A DNA stretch of 57,528 nucleotides. Origin: a virus. Positions 7,291 through 16,177 of this stretch are shown in pieces (the stretch's first letter is position 1; every line of letters starts with the position of its first letter). Position numbers and translations under genes: made by a program. The notes under the pieces are model-generated. The model was not told where the DNA came from, searched no databases, and saw nothing but the letters and a program-made list of their open reading frames with translations. The stretch spans positions 1 to 57,528 of the IMG/VR virus record IMGVR_UViG_3300027746_000023; one strand, given 5' to 3'.

Positions 7291-8994
7291 TCAGTTTTTT
7301 AAGATGTGCCAGGCGACATGGCAGAGTTTTACGGCGTCCATGTAGTGATCCTGCGCGACGGATTTCCACACGAACTCTTGCCCGGTGGCGGTCTTGCGGG
7401 GCACGAGGCGCTGGCCGCTCATGCCTCGCAGGAAGTCCTCGGTCGTGTCGCGCGGGATGGCGAGCGGGGGCTTGGCGTTTCGGATGCGGTCGATGAAGAG
7501 TTCCGTTTTGATGGCGTGGTCCACGAAGGTGTAGAGCACGACGCCGGGGAAATCGTCGATGACGGTGCGCCCGATGCGGCTGCCGAAGGTTGCGCCAGAG
7601 CCTTTGGCGGCGTGGAAGAATCCACCGGAGTTCTGGCAGGCTGTGTAAACTCGGAAGGTGGCGTAACCGGAATCCAGCATGCCGCACTCGGGGCGGACTT
7701 CCTGCCCGCTGGGTGTGCGGTAGATGCGGCGGGGCGAGTCGGCGAGGAGATCCTCGATGGTGAGCGTGGTGCCGTAGTCGAGCACGAAGCTCTGGCCGTT
7801 GGCGTCGAAGGCCACCGTGGTCCAGTGCTGTTTGTCCTGACCGATGTCGGCGCAGGTGACGATGTGCGCTGGCTCGATGGGGCAGGTGCCGCGCGTGTAG
7901 TCGCCGCGCAGGCTGAGGATGCTAGCGTCGCCGATGCTGGTCTCGACCTGTTCCCACGGCATGGCCATGGTGCTGTTGGTGAAATCTTGCAGTCCGTTAA
8001 GCGTGTCCTTGTCGCGGAGGAATTTCACCGCGAGCGCGCCGAAAGTGCAGGAGCGCCACGGCGCGTAGAGGGAGTTCAGGTGGAAGCTGCGAAAGCCTCG
8101 CTGTGCGCTGGGGTTTGTGGCTTGCCACTTGCCGTCTTGGAGGGCTTCGATTTTCTGGCCGTCGTTCCACTCGCCTTGGCATCGCTGGCAAATGTAGCGC
8201 GCGGATTCCTCGACTCGCGCCATGTTCCACTTGCCGGCCACTTTCGCCTCGGTGTCCCACTTGACCTGCTCCCACAAAAGCTCGATGCGCTCGTGGCAAT
8301 GCGGGCAGGCGAGCATGAATTTTTCCTGCGTGCCTTTCTGGTATTCCTGCCAGATCGCACCGTCCGGCGTGGTGGGTGTGCTGGTCTTGACGCGAAGCGC
8401 GCCGACGAAGGACTTGGTGCGGTTCTCTGCGAGGAAAAGCGCGGAGGTTTCTTGGTCGGTCTCGCGTGCGAATTTGTCCACCTCGTCCATGAGCAAGAGT
8501 CCGGCGGGGCGGCTGGCGAGGTTTGCCGGGGAGTTGCTGCCGACGAAGACGAGCGAGCACCGCGAAAAATGCTGCTCGAGGTTTTTGAATCGGTGCCGGT
8601 CCGCTGGCTTCTGAGCGGCGAGCGTGGCGCTGTCGTCGAAGAGCGGGAGCCAGCGCGTCTCGGAGAACGATCGCGCGAGGCCTTCGGTGGGCATGACCCA
8701 AACGACCGGCTGCGGCTTGTTCACGATCCGCCAGGCCGTGCCTGCTTGCACCATCGTGGTCTTGCCGGTCTGCGTCCCAAAGACGAGCACGAGGTCGGAG
8801 ACATCGACATCGCCGAAACACTCAAGCGGCTCGCGGAGGTAGGGCGTGAGGCGGGTCGAAAATGCTCCCGGCATCTGCGTCTGCCGCTCGCTCAAGATGA
8901 CCTCGTCAGCGCACCACTCAGTCACGGTGCGCCGGTCAATCGGCGCGTAGATCGAGCGCAGGTGTTCGCGTAGGGCTTCGGCGGCGGGGGTCAT
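7291..8994 (-). CDS. terL: Terminase large subunit, GpA family, 567 aa
   Basis: ATP-driven packaging motor and nuclease. Walker A-like FGTQTGKTT is at residues 72-80 and Walker B-like LLLMDEVDKF follows. A zinc-binding region (CPHCHE ... ICQRCQGEW) lies mid-protein, as in lambda gpA. The C-terminal nuclease region includes CADIGQDKQHWT and GMLDSGY. The true start is ATG at 8994, overlapping the methyltransferase stop (ATGA); an upstream extension of the frame lies inside that gene. Phage B's terminase (45289-46995) is distantly related. Confidence 0.9.
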   Translation of the reverse strand: MTPAAEALREHLRSIYAPIDRRTVTEWCADEVILSERQTQMPGAFSTRLTPYLREPLECFGDVDVSDLVLVFGTQTGKTTMVQAGTAWRIVNKPQPVVWVMPTEGLARSFSETRWLPLFDDSATLAAQKPADRHRFKNLEQHFSRCSLVFVGSNSPANLASRPAGLLLMDEVDKFARETDQETSALFLAENRTKSFVGALRVKTSTPTTPDGAIWQEYQKGTQEKFMLACPHCHERIELLWEQVKWDTEAKVAGKWNMARVEESARYICQRCQGEWNDGQKIEALQDGKWQATNPSAQRGFRSFHLNSLYAPWRSCTFGALAVKFLRDKDTLNGLQDFTNSTMAMPWEQVETSIGDASILSLRGDYTRGTCPIEPAHIVTCADIGQDKQHWTTVAFDANGQSFVLDYGTTLTIEDLLADSPRRIYRTPSGQEVRPECGMLDSGYATFRVYTACQNSGGFFHAAKGSGATFGSRIGRTVIDDFPGVVLYTFVDHAIKTELFIDRIRNAKPPLAIPRDTTEDFLRGMSGQRLVPRKTATGQEFVWKSVAQDHYMDAVKLCHVAWHILKN

Positions 8995-10337
8995 GCGAGG
9001 CGCTTGGGTTCTTTGCCGGTGGCGTCGGCCCAACGTTGGATCGCCACGGCGACATAGGCGGGGCTGATTTCGATGGCACGGCATTTGCGGCCAAGCTGCT
9101 CGCACGCCATGATGGTGGTGCCGGAGCCGCTGAAGGGTTCGTATGCGAGGCCGGGCCATGCCGATATAATAAAAGCCGGAAGCTGTGGAGGGAAAATGGC
9201 TGGATGGTCAATGTCGTGGCCGCCAGTCATTCTGTTTATCCTGACAATGGAATCTGGTATTTTGCTTGATTGAGCAGACGCGTCAGGAGAAGAAAATTTC
9301 CGACATATGCCGTCCTTTCCGCGCATTGTAGATGCTCCTGTTTTTCTTGCTTTTATGTTTTCCGGCTTTTTGTCCAGAACCTTTCCAGCCCTGATTGCCG
9401 ACTTGTTGAAGTGGAAAATGAATTCATGCGAAGGCGCAAACCTGCCATTCCAATCTCCTGGCAGTCCGAATCCCTGATCCCACACATACCAACCGAACCG
9501 ACGCCACCCTTTATCACGCATCCAATCAATCCACTTTTCCCAATACGGAATCCACTCGCCCTCGCTGTGAATCAAACCAAGATTCACAAGCACCTGCCCA
9601 GCTTCAGACATAGGCAGCGCACCAAAGACGCCGCGCATCAGTTCGTCCCAATCAGAAACTTTTTCCGTCGCGGCGTCGCGGTAGTCGCGCTGCTGTCCGT
9701 AGGGCGGTGACGTAAAACAAATGTCCGCGCGCTCGCCTTTCATCAGCGCGCCCACATCCTTCTCGCTCGTTGAATCCCCACACAGCAACCGATGCTCGCC
9801 CAACTCCCAAAGCTGGCCCGTCTCCACGCCCCACTTGGCGCGGAGTTCTTCGGCTTTGTCGATCTGTGCTTCGGCGTCGGCGTCTGATTTTTCAGGTTCG
9901 TCCTCCATATCGAGGTCGGCAAGGTCTTCAGCGCCGAACCCAATCGCTTCGAGGTCAACATCCAGTTCTCCAAGGTCCGCCAGCTCGAGCTTAAGCATTT
10001 CTTCATCCCACCCACCGCCGATCTCCGCGAGGCGGTTGTCGGCGAGGATGTAGGCTCGGCGCTGCGTGTCGGTGAGGTGGCCGAGGCGGATGCAGGGGAC
10101 GGACTCGAGGGCGAGGGATTGAGCGGCGAGCACGCGACCGTGACCGGCGATGATGCCATTGTCCTTGTCGATGAGGACGGGGTTGGTAAAGCCGAATTCT
10201 TTTATACTTCCGCACAACTTTGAGATTTGAGCGGCGTCGTGCTTTTTCGCGTTATTTTTATATGGCGCCAAATCCGAAGGCTTCAAATGCTCAACAACAA
10301 TATTTGACAACGTTTCTTTTTTTGTGTTTTCTTTCAT
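8991..10337 (-). CDS. ParB-like domain fused to DNA methyltransferase, 448 aa
   Basis: Residues 1 to about 130 form a ParB/sulfiredoxin-like domain (NPVLIDKDNGIIAGHGRVLAAQSL). The rest is a beta-class amino-methyltransferase with catalytic CFTSPPYGQQRDY and a late SAM-binding motif EPFSGSGTTIMACEQLGR. Fusions of this kind are common next to phage terminases and protect or mark DNA. I start at ATG 10337; a TTG lies at 10346. Only 2 bases separate this start from the divergent HNH gene. The modified site cannot be predicted. Confidence 0.85.
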   Translation of the reverse strand: MKENTKKETLSNIVVEHLKPSDLAPYKNNAKKHDAAQISKLCGSIKEFGFTNPVLIDKDNGIIAGHGRVLAAQSLALESVPCIRLGHLTDTQRRAYILADNRLAEIGGGWDEEMLKLELADLGELDVDLEAIGFGAEDLADLDMEDEPEKSDADAEAQIDKAEELRAKWGVETGQLWELGEHRLLCGDSTSEKDVGALMKGERADICFTSPPYGQQRDYRDAATEKVSDWDELMRGVFGALPMSEAGQVLVNLGLIHSEGEWIPYWEKWIDWMRDKGWRRFGWYVWDQGFGLPGDWNGRFAPSHEFIFHFNKSAIRAGKVLDKKPENIKARKTGASTMRGKDGICRKFSSPDASAQSSKIPDSIVRINRMTGGHDIDHPAIFPPQLPAFIISAWPGLAYEPFSGSGTTIMACEQLGRKCRAIEISPAYVAVAIQRWADATGKEPKRLA

Positions 10338-10339
10338 AT

Positions 10340-11002
10340 ATGACAAATGGATTTTGTGAATGTGGGTGTGGTGGACAAGCCAATAAAGGAAAAAGGTTTA
10401 TTTCTGGTCACAACGGTAGAGGCAGAAGAAAAAAATATGCTGAGCATGAATGCAGAAATTGCGGCGGGATTTTTGCTACTCGGCCACATATTAAGCAGAG
10501 AGTTTTTTGCTCTATTGATTGTCGAGATGGGTTTAGAAAAAAACTCACTGGCAGCAAAAACCCGATGTATAACAGGGCCGAAATGCCATGCAAAAATTGC
10601 GGTAAGTCTATGCAAGTCACTTCCGCCTATTTGCAAGGAAAGAAGGTTGGCTATTGCTCTAAAGAATGCGGAAAAGAGGCATTCAAAAAAAAGCTGGCTA
10701 CAGTAAAACGAACAACTAACAGGAGTGGAAAGCAATCCGCAAGAATTAGAGACGGAGGCAAGTGTGTTATTTGTGGATTCTCCTTTGTCACGGCGGTTCA
10801 CCACATAATTCCAAAAAGGAACGGAGGAACAGATCGCGTTGAAAACCTTGTCACGCTTTGCCCGAATCATCATTACATGGTCCACGCGAACCTAATTCCT
10901 CTTGATGAAATTAAAATTTACGGAAAACCGTTTTCCTATCCAGAAGGGGAAGTTGTTTTGCTTCGGGAAACAGAGAGAAGCTCCGTGCGATTTAGGGGTT
11001 AG
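10340..11002 (+). CDS. HNH endonuclease with zinc-finger repeats, 220 aa
   Basis: One of few plus-strand genes. The N-terminus has several Cys pairs (CECGCGG, CRNCGG, CKNCGK, CSKECGK), followed by an HNH core: CVICGFSF, AVHHIIPKRNGGTDRVENLVTLCPNHH. The AT-rich codon use differs from neighbouring genes, suggesting transfer. It sits beside the terminase genes, where HNH proteins often assist packaging, but the opposite orientation and composition fit a free-standing homing-type nuclease. ATG at 10340 is chosen because the upstream extension overlaps the methyltransferase. Confidence 0.8.
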   Translation: MTNGFCECGCGGQANKGKRFISGHNGRGRRKKYAEHECRNCGGIFATRPHIKQRVFCSIDCRDGFRKKLTGSKNPMYNRAEMPCKNCGKSMQVTSAYLQGKKVGYCSKECGKEAFKKKLATVKRTTNRSGKQSARIRDGGKCVICGFSFVTAVHHIIPKRNGGTDRVENLVTLCPNHHYMVHANLIPLDEIKIYGKPFSYPEGEVVLLRETERSSVRFRG

Positions 11003-11007
11003 CATTT

Positions 11008-11664
11008 TCATATTGCTTTTCGGATGATGGTCGTGAGGTTGTCGGCCCACTCGGCGAGGGTGGCTTCGATGGTTTTCTGCGGTTGGCCGTGAAGCCGGGT
11101 GGCGAGGGTCTTGGGCATGACTTCGAGGAGCTGCTTGGCGGTGATGTGCGGGCGGCTCGTGATGTCGCGCGCTTCGTCGTAGAAGAGGGTGATGGCTTCC
11201 TGGCGTTGCCAGTCTTTGAAATCCTTCTCGGCCTTGATGCGGTTGTTCCGGCTGGCGATGTAGATTTGGTTCGCCTTGCGGATGTCTTCGACTGAGCCAC
11301 CGTTGCGCTTGCAGATGACGAGTTCGTTGTAGCCGACCTTCTCGGCAAGGCGGGCGCGGCGGAGGGATTGGCGGGGCGTGTTGTCCTCGTCGTCCGGCTC
11401 GGGTGCGCTGTCGTGAACCGGTTGTGGTGGAGGAACTGGCAGAGGCTCGGCAGGCTCTGACACTCTCGGAGGTTCGGCGACCTTTGGGAGTTTCGGCGGA
11501 GGTGGCGGTGTGCCGCGTTGCCCACGCTTGGCACGGGGCGGTGCGTTCGATTCACGCCACGCCTGGGCAGCGTCCACGGAGGTCGTGGGCATGCCTTTCT
11601 TGACGAGGCGCGATACGACCGACTTGTCGATGCTTAGTGCGTTGCTTAATTCCGTGATGCCCAC
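11008..11664 (-). CDS. terS: Terminase small subunit, Nu1-like, about 218 aa
   Basis: An N-terminal helix-turn-helix (ITELSNALSIDKSVVSRLVKKGMP) is followed by a long Pro-rich linker and a helical C-terminal part, the layout of lambda Nu1-type DNA-recognition subunits. I prefer the GTG at 11664, 14 nt after TTTGACA, over the TTG at 11670. It lies upstream of the methyltransferase and large terminase, separated by the inserted HNH gene on the other strand. Confidence 0.75.
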   Translation of the reverse strand: MGITELSNALSIDKSVVSRLVKKGMPTTSVDAAQAWRESNAPPRAKRGQRGTPPPPPKLPKVAEPPRVSEPAEPLPVPPPQPVHDSAPEPDDEDNTPRQSLRRARLAEKVGYNELVICKRNGGSVEDIRKANQIYIASRNNRIKAEKDFKDWQRQEAITLFYDEARDITSRPHITAKQLLEVMPKTLATRLHGQPQKTIEATLAEWADNLTTIIRKAI

Positions 11665-11685
11665 GGACAATGCAACGATGTCAAA
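11662..11685 (-). promoter_or_regulatory. Start-associated sequence, TTTGACA-N14-GTG
   Basis: Located before the small terminase start; it helps choose the GTG start at 11664. Confidence 0.5.
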
Positions 11686-11768
11686 CTATGCAACGCTCAG
11701 GAAAGCAACGAGCGACTGGCAAACTGCTTGGTTTGCTTGGGGTTATAGGATTCCTATGTGGGGGGGTA

Positions 11769-12701
11769 TTATGCAAAGCTGATCTGGTGAGTGGTTGTAA
11801 TCCTGTCGCCCTTTTTTCTGTTCTCTGTTTTGTAAAGGGGGCGCAGGTTTGTGAAGTGTGTTGCGATTAACTGTTGATCCATTCGTGAAAGATCAAAAGC
11901 AGATAAGGGAATGATGTGGTCTATCTCCCAGATAATACCATGATTGCTCCAACTCATTCCTGGTTTGAATTGCTTTTCGATATGTCTCTTGGCCTGCTCT
12001 ATTGTGCAGCCAAGATAGGCGCTTGTGTTGCGGGATTTGATCGTGCGTGACGCATTGCAAATACGGTAAACATGGTTTCGCAATTTGTTTTTGATTCGCA
12101 AAATGCTGTTCGGTTTAGATTTTTTCCATCGTTTTGCAGCGGCATCTCGACTGCGCTTTCTTTCTCTCTCAAGATTGTTTTGATAGTAAAGAGATTGGGT
12201 TGAAAGATCAGGGTTCTTCATCTTTGCAATGATGAGGAATGAGCACTTATCCCAATAGGTATCGACGACGCCTCCCCAGTTATCATTCCACCATTGCTCT
12301 CCCGCATCTCTTTGCGCCTTACCGTTTTTAATAGATGCCGCCTTTGTCGCTTGGGATTTTGATAGCGTTGGTAGTGCATTCTCTTTTCTGAATTGGCAAA
12401 TGGTCGCTCTATCCCTGTTGACCAAATCCCCTGACATCTTACCGGCCATGCCGATGATAGCGTGGCAGGTAGCGCATTTGCGCCACGGTGGGAGTTCTAC
12501 AAATGCTGGCTTTCCTTTTCTTGCCTTCCCAATCTGAATGACAGCGCAGTTATGAGAGCAATACTTTGCAGCGCTCCTTGGCTTGAATAGCACACCGCAG
12601 ACGGGGCATGGGGTTGGTTGGAGTCTGCTCCACTTACGGCGATGCGTAGGAAGCCCAGCAGATAGCTCGATTTGACACGAGCCTGTTGTCGTTGTTTGCA
12701 C
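11769..12701 (-). CDS. HNH endonuclease with zinc motif, 310 aa
   Basis: A CPVCGVLFKPRSAAKYCSHNC zinc motif near residues 30-50 and a second CATCHAIIG lie before a basic central region. The C-terminus has WEIDHIIPLSAFDLS and THFTNLRPLYKTENRKK, an HNH core of the His-Me type. GTG start at 12701 follows TTTGACA by 13 nt. It sits upstream of the small terminase. It may be a packaging-linked nuclease or an intronless homing enzyme; the AT-rich composition suggests recent arrival. Confidence 0.75.
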   Translation of the reverse strand: MQTTTTGSCQIELSAGLPTHRRKWSRLQPTPCPVCGVLFKPRSAAKYCSHNCAVIQIGKARKGKPAFVELPPWRKCATCHAIIGMAGKMSGDLVNRDRATICQFRKENALPTLSKSQATKAASIKNGKAQRDAGEQWWNDNWGGVVDTYWDKCSFLIIAKMKNPDLSTQSLYYQNNLERERKRSRDAAAKRWKKSKPNSILRIKNKLRNHVYRICNASRTIKSRNTSAYLGCTIEQAKRHIEKQFKPGMSWSNHGIIWEIDHIIPLSAFDLSRMDQQLIATHFTNLRPLYKTENRKKGDRITTTHQISFA

Positions 12702-12721
12702 GACAACGGCCGGGTGTCAAA
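12699..12721 (-). promoter_or_regulatory. Start-associated sequence, TTTGACA-N13-GTG
   Basis: Outside the head operon proper, which shows that the motif is not restricted to structural genes. GACA/TGTC arms flank the spacer. Confidence 0.6.
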
Positions 12722-12795
12722 TTGAGGAGTCATCTTAATTTGCTCCCGGCATTTTCTTTTTCAACTGCGACAATTTCAAAGTGCGACAATTCATT

Positions 12796-13122
12796 TCACT
12801 TTTTGCAAGGTTGTGTGGAGCGCCACCTTTTCAAAGTGTCGGCAATTCTTTCGGATGTTTCACTTAATGAAAAACTGTGAGAGCCAAGGCAGTGCGAGGC
12901 TATTACTGCTAGGTCGTGGGCGATCTTCCGCGCCTCGTCGCGCTCGCGCTCAGTTTTCACGCCTTTCTCAATAATGGAATTCCTCGTGGATTTTTCCGCT
13001 GCGAGTAATGCGGCCAGCTCGTCGCGTTCGCGCTCCAGCCGCTGCGCCACCACACGCAGCACTGGCGACCAGTTGCCACCGGCTGCGATGACAGCGGCAT
13101 CTGTCTCTGATGTGTCGCTCAT
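12796..13122 (-). CDS. Coiled-coil protein, 108 aa
   Basis: Central residues form a long charged helix (RLERERDELAALLAAEKSTRNS ... ERERDEARKIAHDLA). The start overlaps the upstream stop (ATGA at 13119-13122). No catalytic motif is visible. Similar short coiled-coil proteins are common in phage early operons with unknown roles. Confidence 0.65.
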   Translation of the reverse strand: MSDTSETDAAVIAAGGNWSPVLRVVAQRLERERDELAALLAAEKSTRNSIIEKGVKTERERDEARKIAHDLAVIASHCLGSHSFSLSETSERIADTLKRWRSTQPCKK

Positions 13123-13550
13123 TGCTTGTTAAGTAGTTCCCTCACGCGCTTTGCCTCGCGCTCCATTGGCTCGAGGAGATCGAGAGCGCGGGTGAGTTTG
13201 TCCTTGTCCCATTGCTGGATCTCGTCCGACATCTTGCGCTGCCACAAGATAAACGATTGCGACAAGCCCTCGATGGTGACAATGGCCTTTGTCTTGTCGG
13301 CAGGGTTGAGGGCGGGCTTGGCTTCAGGGAAGACGAGGCCGAGTTTAAGCTCTAGTTGTGCTTCTGTGTCTGCTGTGAACTCAATTCCCCACCTGTCGTT
13401 GCTGTAGTCGCGGGATTGTTGAAGCCACTTGGATGCGGCGCGCTTACAGATCAGGATGTCTCTATGAATATGTTTCCATTCGTCTGTGGTGAGGTTTTCT
13501 GGTAAGTTCATCCCGGCGAGGGTGAACATGGCTTGGTCGATTAGTTGCAT
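13119..13550 (-). CDS. Conserved early protein, 143 aa, homologue in phage B
   Basis: The C-terminal half (VTIEGLSQSFILWQRK ... LLEPMEREA) matches the C-terminal half of the 230-aa protein at 52441-53133 in phage B. This one lacks about 90 N-terminal residues present there. In both phages it is next to the helix-turn-helix protein that carries QAEVARELGVTRAL. Function unknown; conservation as a pair suggests joint action. Confidence 0.7.
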   Translation of the reverse strand: MQLIDQAMFTLAGMNLPENLTTDEWKHIHRDILICKRAASKWLQQSRDYSNDRWGIEFTADTEAQLELKLGLVFPEAKPALNPADKTKAIVTIEGLSQSFILWQRKMSDEIQQWDKDKLTRALDLLEPMEREAKRVRELLNKQ

Positions 13551-14071
13551 GATGTTTTCGTGGTTTGTGTTTTCAGTTTTGCGATTGCCGCCGCTTTTGC
13601 GGCAGTAAATGGGTCAGTTGCCTTGGCGCGGAATGTCTCGCGGCTTGCTTGGGATTTGCGGAATTTGGTGCACTCGAACGAACTATCCTTGCCGCTCAGG
13701 ACATCGCGGACGCCTAGCGTGTAGTGCGAGAGAAGCGCGCGGGTGACGCCCAGCTCGCGGGCGACTTCCGCCTGGGAGCGTGCGCCGTTGAGTTGGTCAA
13801 GACCGGATGCAAATGCCAGAGCGTGAGCCATCGCTGGCAGGTTGCTCGCTTTGAGCAAAAGGCCGATGACCTTGCCGAGGATAAGCGCTTGGTTCTTTCG
13901 CACTTCATTTTCCACATGTAGCAGGACAAGGCGCGCGGCGTTCACGCTGATGCCCAGCGAGTCGGCCAATATCTCTTCGGGGCTATCGATTTCGTCGGCG
14001 ATGTCTGGCCAATAAACGCCGCCGTTCTTTTCGAAGAGGCGGGCTGCTTCTGCGGGTGAGGCTGAGATCAT
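13541..14071 (-). CDS. Helix-turn-helix regulator, 176 aa
   Basis: A clear HTH, RSQAEVARELGVTRALLSHY, lies at about residues 105-125. The phage B protein at 53979-54551 has the same HTH and the preceding LATGLAELNG-type helix. The C-terminus is basic (TKFRKSQASRETFRAKA). It may bind DNA in the replication or late-switch region. The start overlaps the zinc-ribbon gene stop (ATGA). Confidence 0.75.
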   Translation of the reverse strand: MISASPAEAARLFEKNGGVYWPDIADEIDSPEEILADSLGISVNAARLVLLHVENEVRKNQALILGKVIGLLLKASNLPAMAHALAFASGLDQLNGARSQAEVARELGVTRALLSHYTLGVRDVLSGKDSSFECTKFRKSQASRETFRAKATDPFTAAKAAAIAKLKTQTTKTSCN

Positions 14072-14262
14072 GTGAGGTGTTCGCTGATTATGGTTTTGAG
14101 GTTGTTATATTTGGAAATCTTGTCGAATTCGTCGCCGTGGATTTCGTAGGTGGTCCAGGCGTGAGCGCACTTGTTGCACTCGCGGCGGCGGTAGGTGTGT
14201 TCGTTGTTTTGGCGGCTGTCTAGGACGTGGCTAGTGTTGTGGCATTTAGGGCAGGGTTTCAT
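14068..14262 (-). CDS. NrdR-like zinc-ribbon protein, 64 aa
   Basis: CPKC near the start and CNKC about 26 residues later, with VLDSRQ and RRRECNKCAHAWTTYE, match the N-terminal zinc ribbon of the NrdR repressor (CPxC ... DSR ... RRRxC ... FTTYE). The ATP-cone of NrdR is absent. It is probably a small nucleic-acid-binding regulator. ATGA overlaps join it to both neighbours. Confidence 0.75.
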   Translation of the reverse strand: MKPCPKCHNTSHVLDSRQNNEHTYRRRECNKCAHAWTTYEIHGDEFDKISKYNNLKTIISEHLT

Positions 14263-14447
14263 TCGTCAAATTGGCTGGTCAGGTGGTAGTTGTTGCAAAC
14301 TGGGCAAAAATAGACGCGCAGCTTGCGGTTCTTGTTTCGCCTGGCGGTCAGCAGTATTTTCAGATTGCTCTTGGCGGCTTTGAATGTCTTGAACCGGCGC
14401 TTGGACCAGCACATTTTCCACGCGATGAATGGAGGGACGGCTGTCAT
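14259..14447 (-). CDS. Short zinc-finger protein, 62 aa
   Basis: A basic helix (CWSKRRFKTFKAAKSNLKIL) leads into the CxxCxxxHLT motif YFCPVCNNYHLT. Phage B 54548-54715 ends with the same motif (YKCPHCRNWHLT). In both phages it lies just upstream of the HTH-protein cluster. It probably binds zinc and nucleic acid; the role is unknown. Confidence 0.7.
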   Translation of the reverse strand: MTAVPPFIAWKMCWSKRRFKTFKAAKSNLKILLTARRNKNRKLRVYFCPVCNNYHLTSQFDE

Positions 14448-15709
14448 TTTGCCTCCTCAAATCTGGCGATATGTCCGTGCATTCTGACCGGAATCGCCTT
14501 GTCGCGTTCTCCGTTGCGGTTCTTGTCTATGCGTAACACCTTGCCTTCTTCGCCTTTGGCGATGATCCACACATGGTCGGCATGGTGGGAAATGGCGCGC
14601 GATTCGCGGAGTCGGCCTTCGTCGTTGAGTTGGGACGCCGTGCCGACGGCGATGTCGAGTTGCAGGGCCAAGCCTTTGAGCCTGCGGGTGATCTCCGAGA
14701 CATGCTGCTCGCGCGTCTCGTTCTTTCCGAGGGTGCGCAAGGCAATGAGCTGGATGTAATCGACGATGAGCAGGTCGAGTTGACCTTTGCCGTGTGCCTC
14801 GCGGGCAGAGGCTTCGATGGATTCCCAGTCGGCAAAGTCCGATTCGATGCGGAGATTAGTCCGTTTAAACGCCGCAAGCGCCTGGTGCATGCGGGCGAGG
14901 TCTTGCTGGAGTATGCCTTCGGCTGCCGTCTTCACGCGATGGCCCGTAAAGTTCGACAACATCCTGCCAAAGACCTGCTTCGCCGGCATCTCCAGGCTGA
15001 ATAGGAGCACATGCTTGAGCTTTTCCGCCGCATCGAGGGCCACCTGTTGCAGGATGATCGATTTGCCGCCACTTGTCTCGGCCGCTACAACGAAGAGTTC
15101 GCCGCGCTTAGGTCCGCCGCCGGTCAGGGCGTCCAGTGACGGCAGGCGCGTCGAGAATGCCTCGGGCGGCTCGGTGCGCTCGATCTCGGCGAGCCACTCG
15201 TCCATCGTTTCGGCCAGCGTCTTGCGCGGGCGGTCCACAAGGGCCGAGATTTCAGCCAGTTCGCCCGAGAGCGCGGATATGTCGCCTTGCATCGTTCTAA
15301 ACGACACAGCGGCCTTGCTGGCGCAATCTTGGGCCTTCCTGTATCGGGCAGCGGTCAGGAGTTGCTCACGATACCAGAGCGCGGTTTTCGGGTCACCGGT
15401 AGGGAACACGCTAAGGATCTCCATCAGCGCCTGCGGTCCGCCAGCCGCGTCAAGTGTCCCGGCTCTCTCCATTTCGGAAAGGATCGTGAGTGCGTTAGAT
15501 GGTCCGCCGGTCTCGTGGCAACGCTTGGCCGCGGCCAAGATGATTTTGTGGGATTCGGAGAAAAACAGGTCGTCAGGCCAAGTCGTCAGGTCGAGCGTGC
15601 TCAAGTGCTGAACGATGCAAGAGAGCACGACACGCTCTGCCGTGTCGTTTCTCGGGACCGCTGGCGGCATCTGGATGATTCCGGCTTTTTCGGGTGTATA
15701 TGTCGGCAT
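14444..15709 (-). CDS. Replicative DNA helicase, DnaB-like, 421 aa
   Basis: The N-terminal DnaB domain (residues 20-130, TAERVVLSCIVQHL) and RecA-like core are present: Walker A AAETSGGKS near 209-217, LLIVDYIQLIAL as Walker B, and EITRRLKGLALQL with a DHVWII segment near the end. It unwinds the phage replication fork. The gene just upstream (15716-16174) has the look of a helicase loader/initiator. Phage B has a different helicase. Confidence 0.9.
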   Translation of the reverse strand: MPTYTPEKAGIIQMPPAVPRNDTAERVVLSCIVQHLSTLDLTTWPDDLFFSESHKIILAAAKRCHETGGPSNALTILSEMERAGTLDAAGGPQALMEILSVFPTGDPKTALWYREQLLTAARYRKAQDCASKAAVSFRTMQGDISALSGELAEISALVDRPRKTLAETMDEWLAEIERTEPPEAFSTRLPSLDALTGGGPKRGELFVVAAETSGGKSIILQQVALDAAEKLKHVLLFSLEMPAKQVFGRMLSNFTGHRVKTAAEGILQQDLARMHQALAAFKRTNLRIESDFADWESIEASAREAHGKGQLDLLIVDYIQLIALRTLGKNETREQHVSEITRRLKGLALQLDIAVGTASQLNDEGRLRESRAISHHADHVWIIAKGEEGKVLRIDKNRNGERDKAIPVRMHGHIARFEEAK

Positions 15710-15715
15710 GATATT

Positions 15716-16174
15716 TTAGAGGCAGCGTTGTGGTTCGCGATTGGGAGTCGAAGACTCCCTATTATTCTTCTCTTCTCTGGTTACGGACTTGTTACGCTCT
15801 GAGCGTAACTTTTCCGTAACGGCATCGTGACCGCGTTTTTTGGCCATTCTTGCGCCTGCAAGCGCCCTATCTTTAGCGGTTTGGCTGTTGTGTCGGTCGA
15901 AGTTTGTGAACTCGATTTTGTCGCCTTTTATGCGAATCCATCCGCAAGTTGCCATCGCTTCGTCGAAGACTCCGCAGCCAGTAATTTCTCGGATGACACG
16001 CAGCGCCGTAACACTTGTTACGCCGTCAGCGTAACAATTCCGTGACGCCCACGCCCAAACTTTCAGAAGCTTCCCGACCACCGTGTCGATGTCCATTTTG
16101 GTCTGGTCAGCAATAGCCGCCACCTCGATCTTTTCGTGCAGGTGGTTTTCCACCTTTATCCATTCTCCAGCCAT
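15716..16174 (-). CDS. Replication initiator/helicase-loader-like protein, 152 aa
   Basis: An N-terminal winged-helix-like segment (WIKVENHLHEKIEVAAIADQTKMDIDTVVGKLLKVWAW) resembles lambda O/DnaD-type phage replisome organisers that have no catalytic motif. A DRHNSQTAKDRALAGARMAKKR segment and a basic disordered tail follow. Immediately upstream of the DnaB gene, which supports an origin-binding or loading role. Confidence 0.65.
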   Translation of the reverse strand: MAGEWIKVENHLHEKIEVAAIADQTKMDIDTVVGKLLKVWAWASRNCYADGVTSVTALRVIREITGCGVFDEAMATCGWIRIKGDKIEFTNFDRHNSQTAKDRALAGARMAKKRGHDAVTEKLRSERNKSVTREEKNNRESSTPNREPQRCL

Positions 16175-16177
16175 AAG

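Noticed and set aside
7306-8973. 555-codon plus-strand open frame opposite the large terminase
   Set aside because: It mirrors the codon bias of the terminase gene, has no recognisable domains and no spacing as a gene. The minus-strand frame has clear GpA motifs.
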